From contig NZ_CP069396.1 in NCBI RefSeq assembly GCF_016887565.1, positions 12,506,001-12,570,000 of the forward strand: DNA of 64,000 nucleotides, written 5' to 3'. The notes under the pieces are model-generated. The model was not told the DNA's origin. It did no database searches and saw only the letters and a program-made list of their open reading frames with translations. Numbering within the stretch: position 1 is the stretch's first letter; every line of letters starts with the position of its first letter. Made by a program: the position numbers and the translations under genes. The stretch is from Archangium violaceum. GTDB lineage: Bacteria > Myxococcota > Myxococcia > Myxococcales > Myxococcaceae. Shown here piece by piece: positions 42,549 to 51,200 of the stretch.

Positions 42549-45500
42549 CTAGGGCTTCGGTGACGGCTGGGGAGGCAGCGCCAGGCCGCTCAATGGCGTG
42601 TCCCGGCCCAGGACGATGAAGGGCGCCCAGAAGTGCGGGTGCGGATGACGGCTCCGGAGCGCGCGCATGGCCTCGCGCAGGGCGGTGGCGCGGCCCTGCC
42701 CTTCGAGCAGGTTGCGGTAGTAGGTCTCCATGAGCTGGCTCGTCGTCCCGTCACTCACCTGCCACAGGCTCATGACCACCGTCTCGGCCCCCGCGGCGAT
42801 CAGGGCCCGCCGCAGGCCGTAGACGCCCTGGCCCTTCCTGACCTCCCCGCGCCCCGTGTCGCACGCGGAGAGGACCACCAGTTGCGTGCCCCAGAGGTCG
42901 AGCCCGGCCATCTCCGAGGCCGTGACCAGGGCGCTGTCCAGCCGGGGCCGGGCGGCACCTTGCGCCGGCGCCCGCGCGCCCGCGAGGACGAGCCCCGAGC
43001 GCAGGAGCGCATGGGGGGGGAGGCGGGAGGAAGTGCTCTCGCCGAGCGCGCCGAAATGGCCGACAGCGCGGGAGCCCTTGGACACAGCGGTGTCGTCCTC
43101 GAGGAAGAAGCCGTGGGTGGCCAGGTGGAGGACGCCGGGAGTGGGCAGGTGCAGCAGCCGCTCCTTGGTGGCCGCGGCTCCGAGGAAGAGCTGGGCCTGG
43201 GGAATGAGGCGCTGGATGGCCTCGGCTTCCCGACGGGTGCCGGGCAGCGGAACCCAGGCGCCTTCCGTCAGGTCGGCGCGATGCGTGGCGAAGAAGCGCG
43301 CCACGAGGCCCGAGCGCTCCGTCTGCTCCGTCGTGTCCGCCGGGGCGGCGGGAGGCGCTTGGAGCGGAGCGCGGAAGTCAGGATCGGCCAGGACGACGAC
43401 GGAGGTGGAGGGAGCCACCCCCTGGGCACGAGGCAGCAGTTCCCTGCCCGAGGTGAGGTAGGTGAAGTCGAAGGAGTCGACCAGGAACTGGTGCCCGTCA
43501 TGAAGCGCGGCGAAGGGCACCAGGCTGAGCTGACCCTCGGGCGAGAGGAAGAGGCGGCGAGTCTTTCCGAGCAGCGGCAGCAGGGGCTGGAAGGCGAGCT
43601 GGTAGAGCGCCTGGGCGGGGACCTGGACCTCCGCATCGCGCCGGGCCAGGGCGTTACGCAGGTCCACGGCGGCACGGTCGATGGGCGCGGTGTTGCCCAG
43701 GTCGACCGTGCGGGTCTGTCCATCGGGGAAGAGCACGATGGCCACGTAGTGGCTCTTTCCATAGGCCCGCGGATCTCGCGTGCCGGGCCGGGGGGGCAGG
43801 ATCTTGAATTGTTCGTCCCGGATGAACTCGACGAGGGCGCCGTCGCTGGGGAGGCCCTGGGTGACGCGGTCGACGATCTCGTCGGGACCTGGCAGCGTGG
43901 TCAGCGCGCGCAGAGGCGCGGAGCGCCGGGCCAGCTCCGCTTCGAGGGCGTTGGCCTGGTCCTCGAGATTCTTCAAGTGGTTGGCGGGGGTGGGCGAACC
44001 GGGCCCCGGCAGCGACAGCATGGCGATCTGGGTGCGCAGGCCTCGCAGCCGCTCGAAGGTGTCGCGATCCTCGGTGCTCAGGCTCCGGTGGAGGGTGCGA
44101 GAGGTGTCGGCGAGCTCGGCGACGGAGCGGCCCTTGCGCAGGAGCACGGCGGACAAGGCCAGGCGTCGCACGCGGGCATCGTCTGGCCGGAGGGCGAGGA
44201 GCACGTAGATGTTTTCCTCGCCGGACGGCAGGTGGTCGAGGAAGCTGTCCAGGCGGGTCTCGGCGAATCCGAGCGCCTCCTCGCGCAGTCGCCGCTCGGA
44301 GAGGGCGAGCTCGCGCTGGAGGACGGGAAGCGCCTCGTCCGGGCGATCCTCGCGCAGGAAGCGCCAGGCAAGCGCATCGAGCAGGAGGTCCGAGTAGGGA
44401 TGGTTCTCGCCGAGGGTTGCCTCCCAGATCGGGAGCGCTCGATCGAGAAGGGAATCGGCCCGCTCCCAGAACCCCTGGTCCTGGTAGAGAGAAGCGAGCT
44501 CGATCAGCACTCGAGCGACATCGGGGTGTTTCTCGCCAAGGGTCTCTTCCCCGACGGCGAGTGCGCGCTGGAGGAGCGGCTCGGCCCGTGCGTAATCCCC
44601 CAGACTCATCTCGAAACTGGCGAGGTTGATGAGAGGGCCGACGACGAGCGGATCGGTCTTGCCAAAGGCCGCTTCCGTGATCGCCAGTGCGCGCTGATAG
44701 CGCGCCCGGGCCTCCACGAGCTTCCCTTCCCTGAAGGTGCAGGCGGCGAGACCGATGAGCGGGGGGATGAGACTTGGATGGCTCTGGCCGAGGTTCGATT
44801 CCGCGATGGACAGCGCGCGCTCGAGGAGCGCCCGGGCCTTCGAGAACAGCCCCTGGGACATGTAGATGTTGGCGAGGCCGCTGAGCGCACTGACGAGGTG
44901 AGCGCCCTGGCTGGGGGTCCCTTCCAGAAGGGCGAGCGCGCGCTCGTAGAGCGGCTCGGCCCGAGTGTACATCCCCTGCCGGAAGTAGACGTCAGCGAGC
45001 CTCGTGAGCCAATACGCGACGCTGGGATGCTCCCTGCCGGACAGCTCTTCCCTGAGGGCGAGCGCGCGCTGGAGAAAGGGCTCGGCCTGGGCGGACAACG
45101 CCTGGAGGATGTAGAGATCCGCGAGCTTCTCGAGCGAATCGACGACAGCCTGAGGATCCTGGTCCTGGTTGGCTTCCCGGGCCGCGAGAGAGCGCAGGTA
45201 GAGGGGTTCGGCCCGCGTATACAACCTCTGTTTCTTGTAGATGCCGGCGAGATTGTCAAGCGCTTGGAGGACGTGGGGATGCTCCTTCCCGAGGGTCGCT
45301 TCCCCCAGGGCGAGCGAGCGCAGGTAGAGGGGCTCGGCCTGGGCGTACAACTTCTGGGCCGAGTAGAGGTTGGCGAGATTGTTGAGCAGCGGGGTGAGCC
45401 CGGGGTGGTTCTTGCCCCCCGCTGCTTCCACCACGGCCACCGAGCGCAGGTAGAGAGCCTCGGCCCGGGTGTACAACCCCTGGTCCTGGTAGACGCGGGC

Positions 45501-46118
45501 GAGGTTGCTGAGCAGGCCCGAGATGTTCGGGTCGTCCTTGCCCAAGGCGGCCTCGCCGATGGAGAGCGCGCGCTCGTAGAACGGCTGGGCCTTCGCGTCC
45601 AGCTCCTGGTGCCAGTAGGAACTTCCCAACAGGGTGAGCGTATCGATGAGGGCGGTAGGGTCCTGGTCGCGGCGCGCTTCCTCGATGGCGAGCAGCCGCT
45701 CATAAATGGGCACGGCCCTGTCGTAGGCCCCCTGAGCCCTATAGATGTTGCCGAGCCTCTCGAGCTCCGCGGCGACGAGGCGATGGCTCTTGCCGAACGC
45801 CTTCTCCTGAATGGAGAGAGCGCGTTGGAAGAGGGGCTCGGCTCGGGAGTACAACCCCTGGGCCGTGTGGAAGCGACCGAGGGCATCGAGCACCTCGGCG
45901 ACTCGTGGATTCGTGCTCCCGAGTACCGTCTCCCGGAGTGCCAGCGCATGTTCGGCCCGTGCGATGGCCTCGGCGTACTTGCGTGCCTTGGAGAGCTCCT
46001 CCGCTTCATCCAAGGCGGCCTGCGCTTCCCGCAGTCGAGCCTCTGGCCGTTCACTTCCAGCCGCCGCTCCCGCTGTACAGAAGAGGGCGACCGTCACCCA
46101 CATCAGAAGCTGTCGCAT
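42549..46118 (-). CDS. TPR-CHAT protein (caspase-like protease domain)
   Basis: 1189 residues from ATG at 46118. A signal-like N-terminus (LLMWVTVALFCTAGAAAGS) is followed by about 14 kinesin-light-chain-type TPRs of 42 residues (LYxRAEPLYxRALAI...). A linker leads to the C-terminal CHAT domain (about 860-1175) with the catalytic His in LHLATHGFF (H1002) and Cys in LVVLSACDTG (C1086), both present. CHAT domains are caspase-like proteases or scaffolds; some TPR-CHAT proteins are activated proteases in bacterial defence. An exported form would differ from those, so the location matters. It is flanked by Sel1 sequences on both sides. Confidence 0.88.
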   Translation of the reverse strand: MRQLLMWVTVALFCTAGAAAGSERPEARLREAQAALDEAEELSKARKYAEAIARAEHALALRETVLGSTNPRVAEVLDALGRFHTAQGLYSRAEPLFQRALSIQEKAFGKSHRLVAAELERLGNIYRAQGAYDRAVPIYERLLAIEEARRDQDPTALIDTLTLLGSSYWHQELDAKAQPFYERALSIGEAALGKDDPNISGLLSNLARVYQDQGLYTRAEALYLRSVAVVEAAGGKNHPGLTPLLNNLANLYSAQKLYAQAEPLYLRSLALGEATLGKEHPHVLQALDNLAGIYKKQRLYTRAEPLYLRSLAAREANQDQDPQAVVDSLEKLADLYILQALSAQAEPFLQRALALREELSGREHPSVAYWLTRLADVYFRQGMYTRAEPLYERALALLEGTPSQGAHLVSALSGLANIYMSQGLFSKARALLERALSIAESNLGQSHPSLIPPLIGLAACTFREGKLVEARARYQRALAITEAAFGKTDPLVVGPLINLASFEMSLGDYARAEPLLQRALAVGEETLGEKHPDVARVLIELASLYQDQGFWERADSLLDRALPIWEATLGENHPYSDLLLDALAWRFLREDRPDEALPVLQRELALSERRLREEALGFAETRLDSFLDHLPSGEENIYVLLALRPDDARVRRLALSAVLLRKGRSVAELADTSRTLHRSLSTEDRDTFERLRGLRTQIAMLSLPGPGSPTPANHLKNLEDQANALEAELARRSAPLRALTTLPGPDEIVDRVTQGLPSDGALVEFIRDEQFKILPPRPGTRDPRAYGKSHYVAIVLFPDGQTRTVDLGNTAPIDRAAVDLRNALARRDAEVQVPAQALYQLAFQPLLPLLGKTRRLFLSPEGQLSLVPFAALHDGHQFLVDSFDFTYLTSGRELLPRAQGVAPSTSVVVLADPDFRAPLQAPPAAPADTTEQTERSGLVARFFATHRADLTEGAWVPLPGTRREAEAIQRLIPQAQLFLGAAATKERLLHLPTPGVLHLATHGFFLEDDTAVSKGSRAVGHFGALGESTSSRLPPHALLRSGLVLAGARAPAQGAARPRLDSALVTASEMAGLDLWGTQLVVLSACDTGRGEVRKGQGVYGLRRALIAAGAETVVMSLWQVSDGTTSQLMETYYRNLLEGQGRATALREAMRALRSRHPHPHFWAPFIVLGRDTPLSGLALPPQPSPKP

Positions 46119-46122
46119 GGCG

Positions 46123-46211
46123 TCAGTGACAGGCCTCGGCCACCCCGCCCGCGCAGGCCTTCTCGAACAGAACGGCGGCGCGGCGCTCGTCCTTGTCCAC
46201 TCCCGTGACAT
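46123..46211 (-). pseudogene. Sel1-repeat gene relic made by internal deletion
   Basis: The start codon and first codons (ATGTCACGG) match those of the intact Sel1 lipoprotein gene, but the next base joins directly into its last repeat: GVDKDERRAAVLFEKACAGG then VAEACH and TGA. About 1.1 kb of the expected repeats and signal are missing, and the junction leaves the start out of frame. Its upstream region is the duplicated leader at 46204-46274. The TPR-CHAT start follows its stop by 4 bp, so the relic probably still supplies the promoter. Confidence 0.7.
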
Positions 46212-46274
46212 CGCGAACCCCCTTGTTGAAAGCGCTTCTGGGACACAGGAGCCCACGAGCGGAAAAGTCATGCA
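46204..46274. repeat. 72-bp duplicated leader, copy 2
   Basis: Copy of 42464-42535 in front of the Sel1 relic. In both copies a frame MTxPLVGSCVPEALSTRG is kept, but coding use is doubtful. Confidence 0.75.
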
Positions 46275-46343
46275 GGAAAGCTGCCTTCTCAGGCTCCGCC
46301 CTCACCGCTGTCTCCGCCGGCCCGCTCGCCTCTTGGCCGGCGC

Positions 46344-47027
46344 TCAGTTCATGTCCCAGCGCGCGGCGATCTCCTCGCACGCCAGGTGCACGTCTCCCAA
46401 CCGCCGCCGCTGGGCCTTGGGCGCCACGAACACCTTGCCGGCGAACACGTCGAAGACGCGCACCAGCCGGTGGTCCACCTCGCCCTGCTGCTTCAGGTTC
46501 TGCTCGGCGAAGAGCTGGAGCACCGTGGCGATGTACTGGCCGGAGGCCTCGTCCAGAGGCGTGTGCTTGGAGAAGTAGAGCTTGAGCAGCCCCGAGCGCA
46601 TCATCCCGTGGCGGTCCATGCTGCGCAGGAGCAGCTCCGGGCGCACGTTGATGGACACCCCCGCGAGCGCCAGCGGAGGCAGCCCCTCGTCCGCGGGGCT
46701 GGCCACCGCGTTCGTCAGCGCCAGCTCGCCCGAGGCCTTGAGGAAGTGCTGGAGGGCCTCGGCGCACAGGGCGAGCCGGTGGGCGTCGAAGTCCGACTCG
46801 GGGATGGCGTTGAGCAGGCGGTGCTGGTGGTAGCGGAGGATGGCCTCGTCCCGGCCGTCGCAGAGGAACTCGACGATGGCCTGGGCGGCCTCGGGGTAGC
46901 GCAGGTACTTGGGGTCACACGGGTGCTTCTGCGCGTGGATGATGCGCTTGCGCAGCGCGGGACGCGCGGTGAGGTACTGGCCGAGCTTGTTGACCGAGAC
47001 GCACGGATTCTCACGGAAATCAGCCAC
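46344..47027 (-). CDS. conserved hypothetical protein
   Basis: 227 residues from GTG at 47027, preceded by AAGGAAGGG; an ATG at 47057 without a ribosome site is the alternative. The opening SVNKLGQYLTARPALRKRII, with QKHPCDPKYLRYPEAAQAIV, is a recognisable conserved block seen in uncharacterised bacterial proteins, followed by a helical body and a beta-containing C-terminus (GLPPLALAGVSINVRPELLL, RVFDVFAGKVF). No catalytic motif is obvious. I have no function to offer. The gene lies just upstream of the Sel1/TPR-CHAT cluster on the same strand. Confidence 0.7.
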   Translation of the reverse strand: MADFRENPCVSVNKLGQYLTARPALRKRIIHAQKHPCDPKYLRYPEAAQAIVEFLCDGRDEAILRYHQHRLLNAIPESDFDAHRLALCAEALQHFLKASGELALTNAVASPADEGLPPLALAGVSINVRPELLLRSMDRHGMMRSGLLKLYFSKHTPLDEASGQYIATVLQLFAEQNLKQQGEVDHRLVRVFDVFAGKVFVAPKAQRRRLGDVHLACEEIAARWDMN

Positions 47028-47293
47028 GGAAGACCCTTCCTTACCGGTGTTGGGCATGAAGCAACACTACCGGTCGGGTCTGACATGTCCGGCCCGGAGG
47101 AAGGCCCGGAGGCGCTCCCTGGCGCAGAGGAGAAGTGAGTGGGAAACCCACCCGCATGGGTCGGGCACGAACCTGCCCGAACGCGGGAGCCCCAGCCGTC
47201 GCTGAGCTCCGAGACGGTGAGCATGAGGGCGAACTCCAGGTAGAAGCCGGCCATCACCCGGGGCAAGCCCACTCACCCCATGAATCGAGGTCG

Positions 47294-48271
47294 ATGACCA
47301 TGAGCAACACGAAGACGAGCCCAACGCCGCCCCCGTTCGAGCCCGAGCTCGCCAGAGTCCTTCCGACGTTCGCCGCCTTCGCACCCGTCAACATGACAGC
47401 CGATCAGATCGAGAAATATCGTGCGATGCCCGTGCCTTCGATCGCCGATCAGATTGGTGACAGGCCGGTCCAGTGCGTCGACTTCACCATCCCCGGCTAC
47501 CAGGGGGTGGACATGGTCGTCTCGGTGATCTCGCGAAAGGACCATGCCCGGCCGGGACCCGGCATCTATCACATCCACGGCGGCGGGATGGTCATGGCCA
47601 ACCGTTTCGCGGGCGCCTTGGACCTGGTGGCGTGGGCGATGAAGTTCGACGCCGTGTGCGTCACGGTCGAATACCGACGGGCACCCGAGAACCCAGCTCC
47701 CATCCCGGTCGAGGACTGCTACGCGGGACTCGCGTGGATGGCCGCGCATGCCGAGGAGCTGTTGGTCGATCCGGAGCGGATCATCATCTTCGGCGGAAGC
47801 GCTGGGGGCGGCCTGTCCGCTGGCACCACCCTGTTGGCGCGCGACCGCGAGGGGCCGAAGCTGTTCGGACAGCTCCTCCAGTGCCCGATGATCGACGATC
47901 GGAACGAAACCGTCTCGTCGTACCAGTTCCAGGGGATCGGCATCTGGGATCGCATCAGCAACCTGACCGGCTGGACGGCCCTGCTCGGTGACCGGCGCGG
48001 AACGGACGACGTGTCTATCTATGCGGCCCCCGCTCGCGCGACCGATCTGAGCGGCCTGCCGCCCACCTTCATCGACGTGGGGGCGGCTGAAGTCTTCCGC
48101 GACGAGGGCGTTGCCTACGCGAGCGCGATCTGGGCAGCGGGCGGCGACGCGGAGCTCCACGTCTGGGGTGGCGCGTTCCACGGCTTCAGCCAGATGGCGC
48201 CAGATGCCGCCGTCTCCCGAGCGGCGAACGCGGCTCGCGAGGCATGGCTCGAACGGCTGCTGTCCCGGTAG
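47294..48271 (+). CDS. alpha/beta-hydrolase, hormone-sensitive-lipase family
   Basis: 325 residues from ATG at 47294, with GAGG just upstream. HSL oxyanion motif IYHIHGGGMVMAN, nucleophile elbow IIFGGSAGGGLSA, acid in FIDVGAAEVFRDEG, and catalytic His in VWGGAFHGFSQ: all are in place. Predicted cytosolic carboxylesterase acting on short acyl or aryl esters. It converges with the large kinase gene, 18 bp apart. Confidence 0.92.
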   Translation: MTMSNTKTSPTPPPFEPELARVLPTFAAFAPVNMTADQIEKYRAMPVPSIADQIGDRPVQCVDFTIPGYQGVDMVVSVISRKDHARPGPGIYHIHGGGMVMANRFAGALDLVAWAMKFDAVCVTVEYRRAPENPAPIPVEDCYAGLAWMAAHAEELLVDPERIIIFGGSAGGGLSAGTTLLARDREGPKLFGQLLQCPMIDDRNETVSSYQFQGIGIWDRISNLTGWTALLGDRRGTDDVSIYAAPARATDLSGLPPTFIDVGAAEVFRDEGVAYASAIWAAGGDAELHVWGGAFHGFSQMAPDAAVSRAANAAREAWLERLLSR

Positions 48272-48289
48272 AGGCCGCCTCGAGCGCGA

Positions 48290-51200
48290 CTAAAGAGGAA
48301 GCTCCAGGGTGGTCACGGCGCCCTTACCCGGTCCCTCGCTGTCGATGGTCAGGCGGCCTTTGAGGAGCTGTGCCGCCAGGGCGCTGGAGTGCAGGCCGAA
48401 GCCGTGGCCGTCCTTGCGGGTGGTGAAGCCGTGGGAGAACAGTTTCCCTTTCACCTCTGGAGCGATTCCCATCCCATCATCCTCCACCTGGATGCGCGCC
48501 ACCGGCCCTTCCGCTCTCAGCCTCACCCACAGGTTGCGCTGCCCCTCGGGTTTCGAGTCCAACGCGTGTTTGGCATTGCTGAGCAGGTTGATGAGGATCT
48601 GCAGCACCTTGTGCTTGTCCACCTTCACCTTGGGGACGGGAGAGCGTTCGAGGCGGACGGACACACCGTGGCGCTGCAGGGCGGGCATCTGGATGCGCAG
48701 GGCATCGTCGACGAGCTGGGCCAGGTCGCACTCCTCCGTCATGAGCGTGGTCCTGGCGTACGTCTGCTGAACCTGGACGATGGTGCGGATGTGCTCGATG
48801 TGTCGCCCCATGACATCCATGTCCTCCATGAGGCGGGTCTGCTCGAGCATCAACTCATCAGCCAGGGCGGAGAGGTAGCCCGGCAGGTGGCTGCCGCGAG
48901 CGCCCTCGGCGAGGAAGTCCGCCAGGCCGGTCCGGTTCTCCAGTATCAGGGTCGCGGCCTGCTTCAGCCGGCCCACGCGAGAGGAGCCCACGGCTTTACG
49001 CATCATCTCCAGGTTGACGACGGCGCTGGTGAGCACATTGCCCACGTTGTGCAGGACGTTGGAGGCCACCTCGGCCATGCCCACCTCGCGAGCGGTCTCC
49101 ACCAGGCGGGCCTGCGCCTGCGTGAGCTCGCGCGTGCGCTCCTCCACCCGCTGCTCCAGCTCCTCATTGGCCCGGTGTAGCTCCGCCCTGGCGCGCTGCA
49201 CGTCGGCATAGAGCCGGGCATTCTCGATGGAGATGGCGGCCTGGGAGGCAATGTGACCCAGGAGCGCCAGCCGCGCGGGGTTGAAGGCGTCGGTGGCCAG
49301 GTTGTTCTCCAGGTAGAGCGCCCCGGAGAACTGCTCCTGCCTCAACAGGGGCAGGCACAACACCGAGCGCGCTCCGCTGTGTGTCAGGTACGCATCGGAC
49401 GAGAAGGGATGGGGCTTGGAGGCATCGCCGATGAGCACGTGCTCCTGGGTGCGCCGGACATAGGAGAGGAGCGTCCACGGGAGCTCGGAGGTCGCTCCCT
49501 CCGACGAAGTATCGGAGATGGCGGCCACCGACAGGGTGTCGCCGTCGGGCAGCAGCAGGGCGCCTCGCTGGGCGCCCGCGTTCTCGATGGCCGCGCGCAG
49601 CAGCGTGGTGACCAGACGCTCCAGGACGATCTCACTGGAGACGGCCTGCTGGGCCTTGACGACCGTGAGCGCGTCGATACGGGTCGAGTCCGTACTGCTC
49701 GTGGTCAGAGCGTCCTGGGTGTCCGAGGAAGAAGAGAGGTGTGGCCAGCGGGACTCCAGCTGCTGGACCTTGCCCAGGGCACCCCACTGCCGGTACGCCG
49801 CCCGGGACTCACGTGCGAAGGCATGCGCGACGATGGGCGCCTTCCGGGTGCGCCAGAAGTTCGCGGCGAGCTCGCTGGCCAGTGCCACGTACTGGGTGGC
49901 ACTGTTCTCCCTCGCCGAGCGGATGGCTTCCTCATAAGCGCACGTGGCCTCCTCGGACCGTCCCGACAGGCGGGCCAGCTCCGCGGAGACCAGCTGTTCG
50001 AGCGCGTGGAAGTTCTCGGGGCAATTGCCCGCCCACTCCGCGAGCTGCCGCTGGTGCGACTGGATGGCCTCGAGGAACCGCCGCTGCTCCTCGGGTGAGG
50101 CCCCCTCGAAGCACGCCGCCAGGGCCAGGGCGCGGTAGAAGTGGAAGACGCACTGAGGGAGTGTGCCCTGGATGACCCACAGGAACTCGGACACCTTGTC
50201 CGCTGCCTCCCGGGCCTCCGCGTAGGCACCGCTCATGAATCGCGACTGGAGCTTGGCGAGCCAATAGTTGCTCTTCAGGGTCGCCTGGCGTTTGGGAAGC
50301 TGAGCCTCGAAGGCCTGCTCATCGAAGCCGTCCCCATTGAGCGTGCCGAACGAGTGGGTATTCCCGCGCATGTGCTGCACGTAGCGCTGATCCAGCAGGA
50401 CATAGTCCTGGGGATCCAGGATCCCCGTCTTGCTCAAGAACTCGCCGCGCACGAGCGTCTCCCGGTAGACCTCATCCAGGTGATGCCCCATGAAGAGACG
50501 GTTGTAGACGATGTACCAGTTGCTGTAGGCGGCGGCCAGGATGTCCCCCACCTGAAGCGAGTGGTGGAAGCCATTGAGGACGAACTCCTGCGCCTTGGGG
50601 AGGGGCTGGGTCCAGTAGCTGCAGAACTGCATGCAGTAGAGAACCCTGCCCCGGTGGGCGGACAGGTTGTATCGCTCGACGAACCCCAGGGCGAGCCTGG
50701 AGAAGGCAAGGCCTTCCCGGTACCGCTTGAAGTACGAGCCGGAGATGAAACCGAACCAGCCATATCCGGGCGTGGCGGCATCCACGAAACCGTGGCGGAT
50801 GGAGAGGGAGACAATCCTGCTCAGGATGATGATGAAGAGGAGGTGGTTGGTGGCGTACGCGGTGGGGTAGAACTCCAGGAGGGTGCTGACGGCCAGCTTC
50901 ACGTCTGGATCCGTCATGAGAGGCAGTTCGATGAGGCTCTCGATGGGACGCTCCCCCAGCAAGGCCCACACCTCCTCATGGGCGGCCACCGCCTCCTCCC
51001 AGGTGGGGTTCTGTGAAAGCGGCATGCCCAGCAATGCCAGACACTCCCGTATGCAGGACAGACCCTCCTGGCTCTCACCCCTGGCGAAGTGGACGTCCAT
51101 CCTCAGGATGTAGACGGCCACGGAGTCCGCACGGGTGCGAGCCCGGGGGGCGAGCTCCTCGACCCGGCGGCGCGCCTCGGCGATGTTGCCGTGCATGAAT

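Noticed and set aside
42633-46208. A long plus-strand frame opposite the TPR-CHAT gene
   Set aside because: Same shadow effect; the opposite strand has TPRs and a CHAT domain with its catalytic residues.
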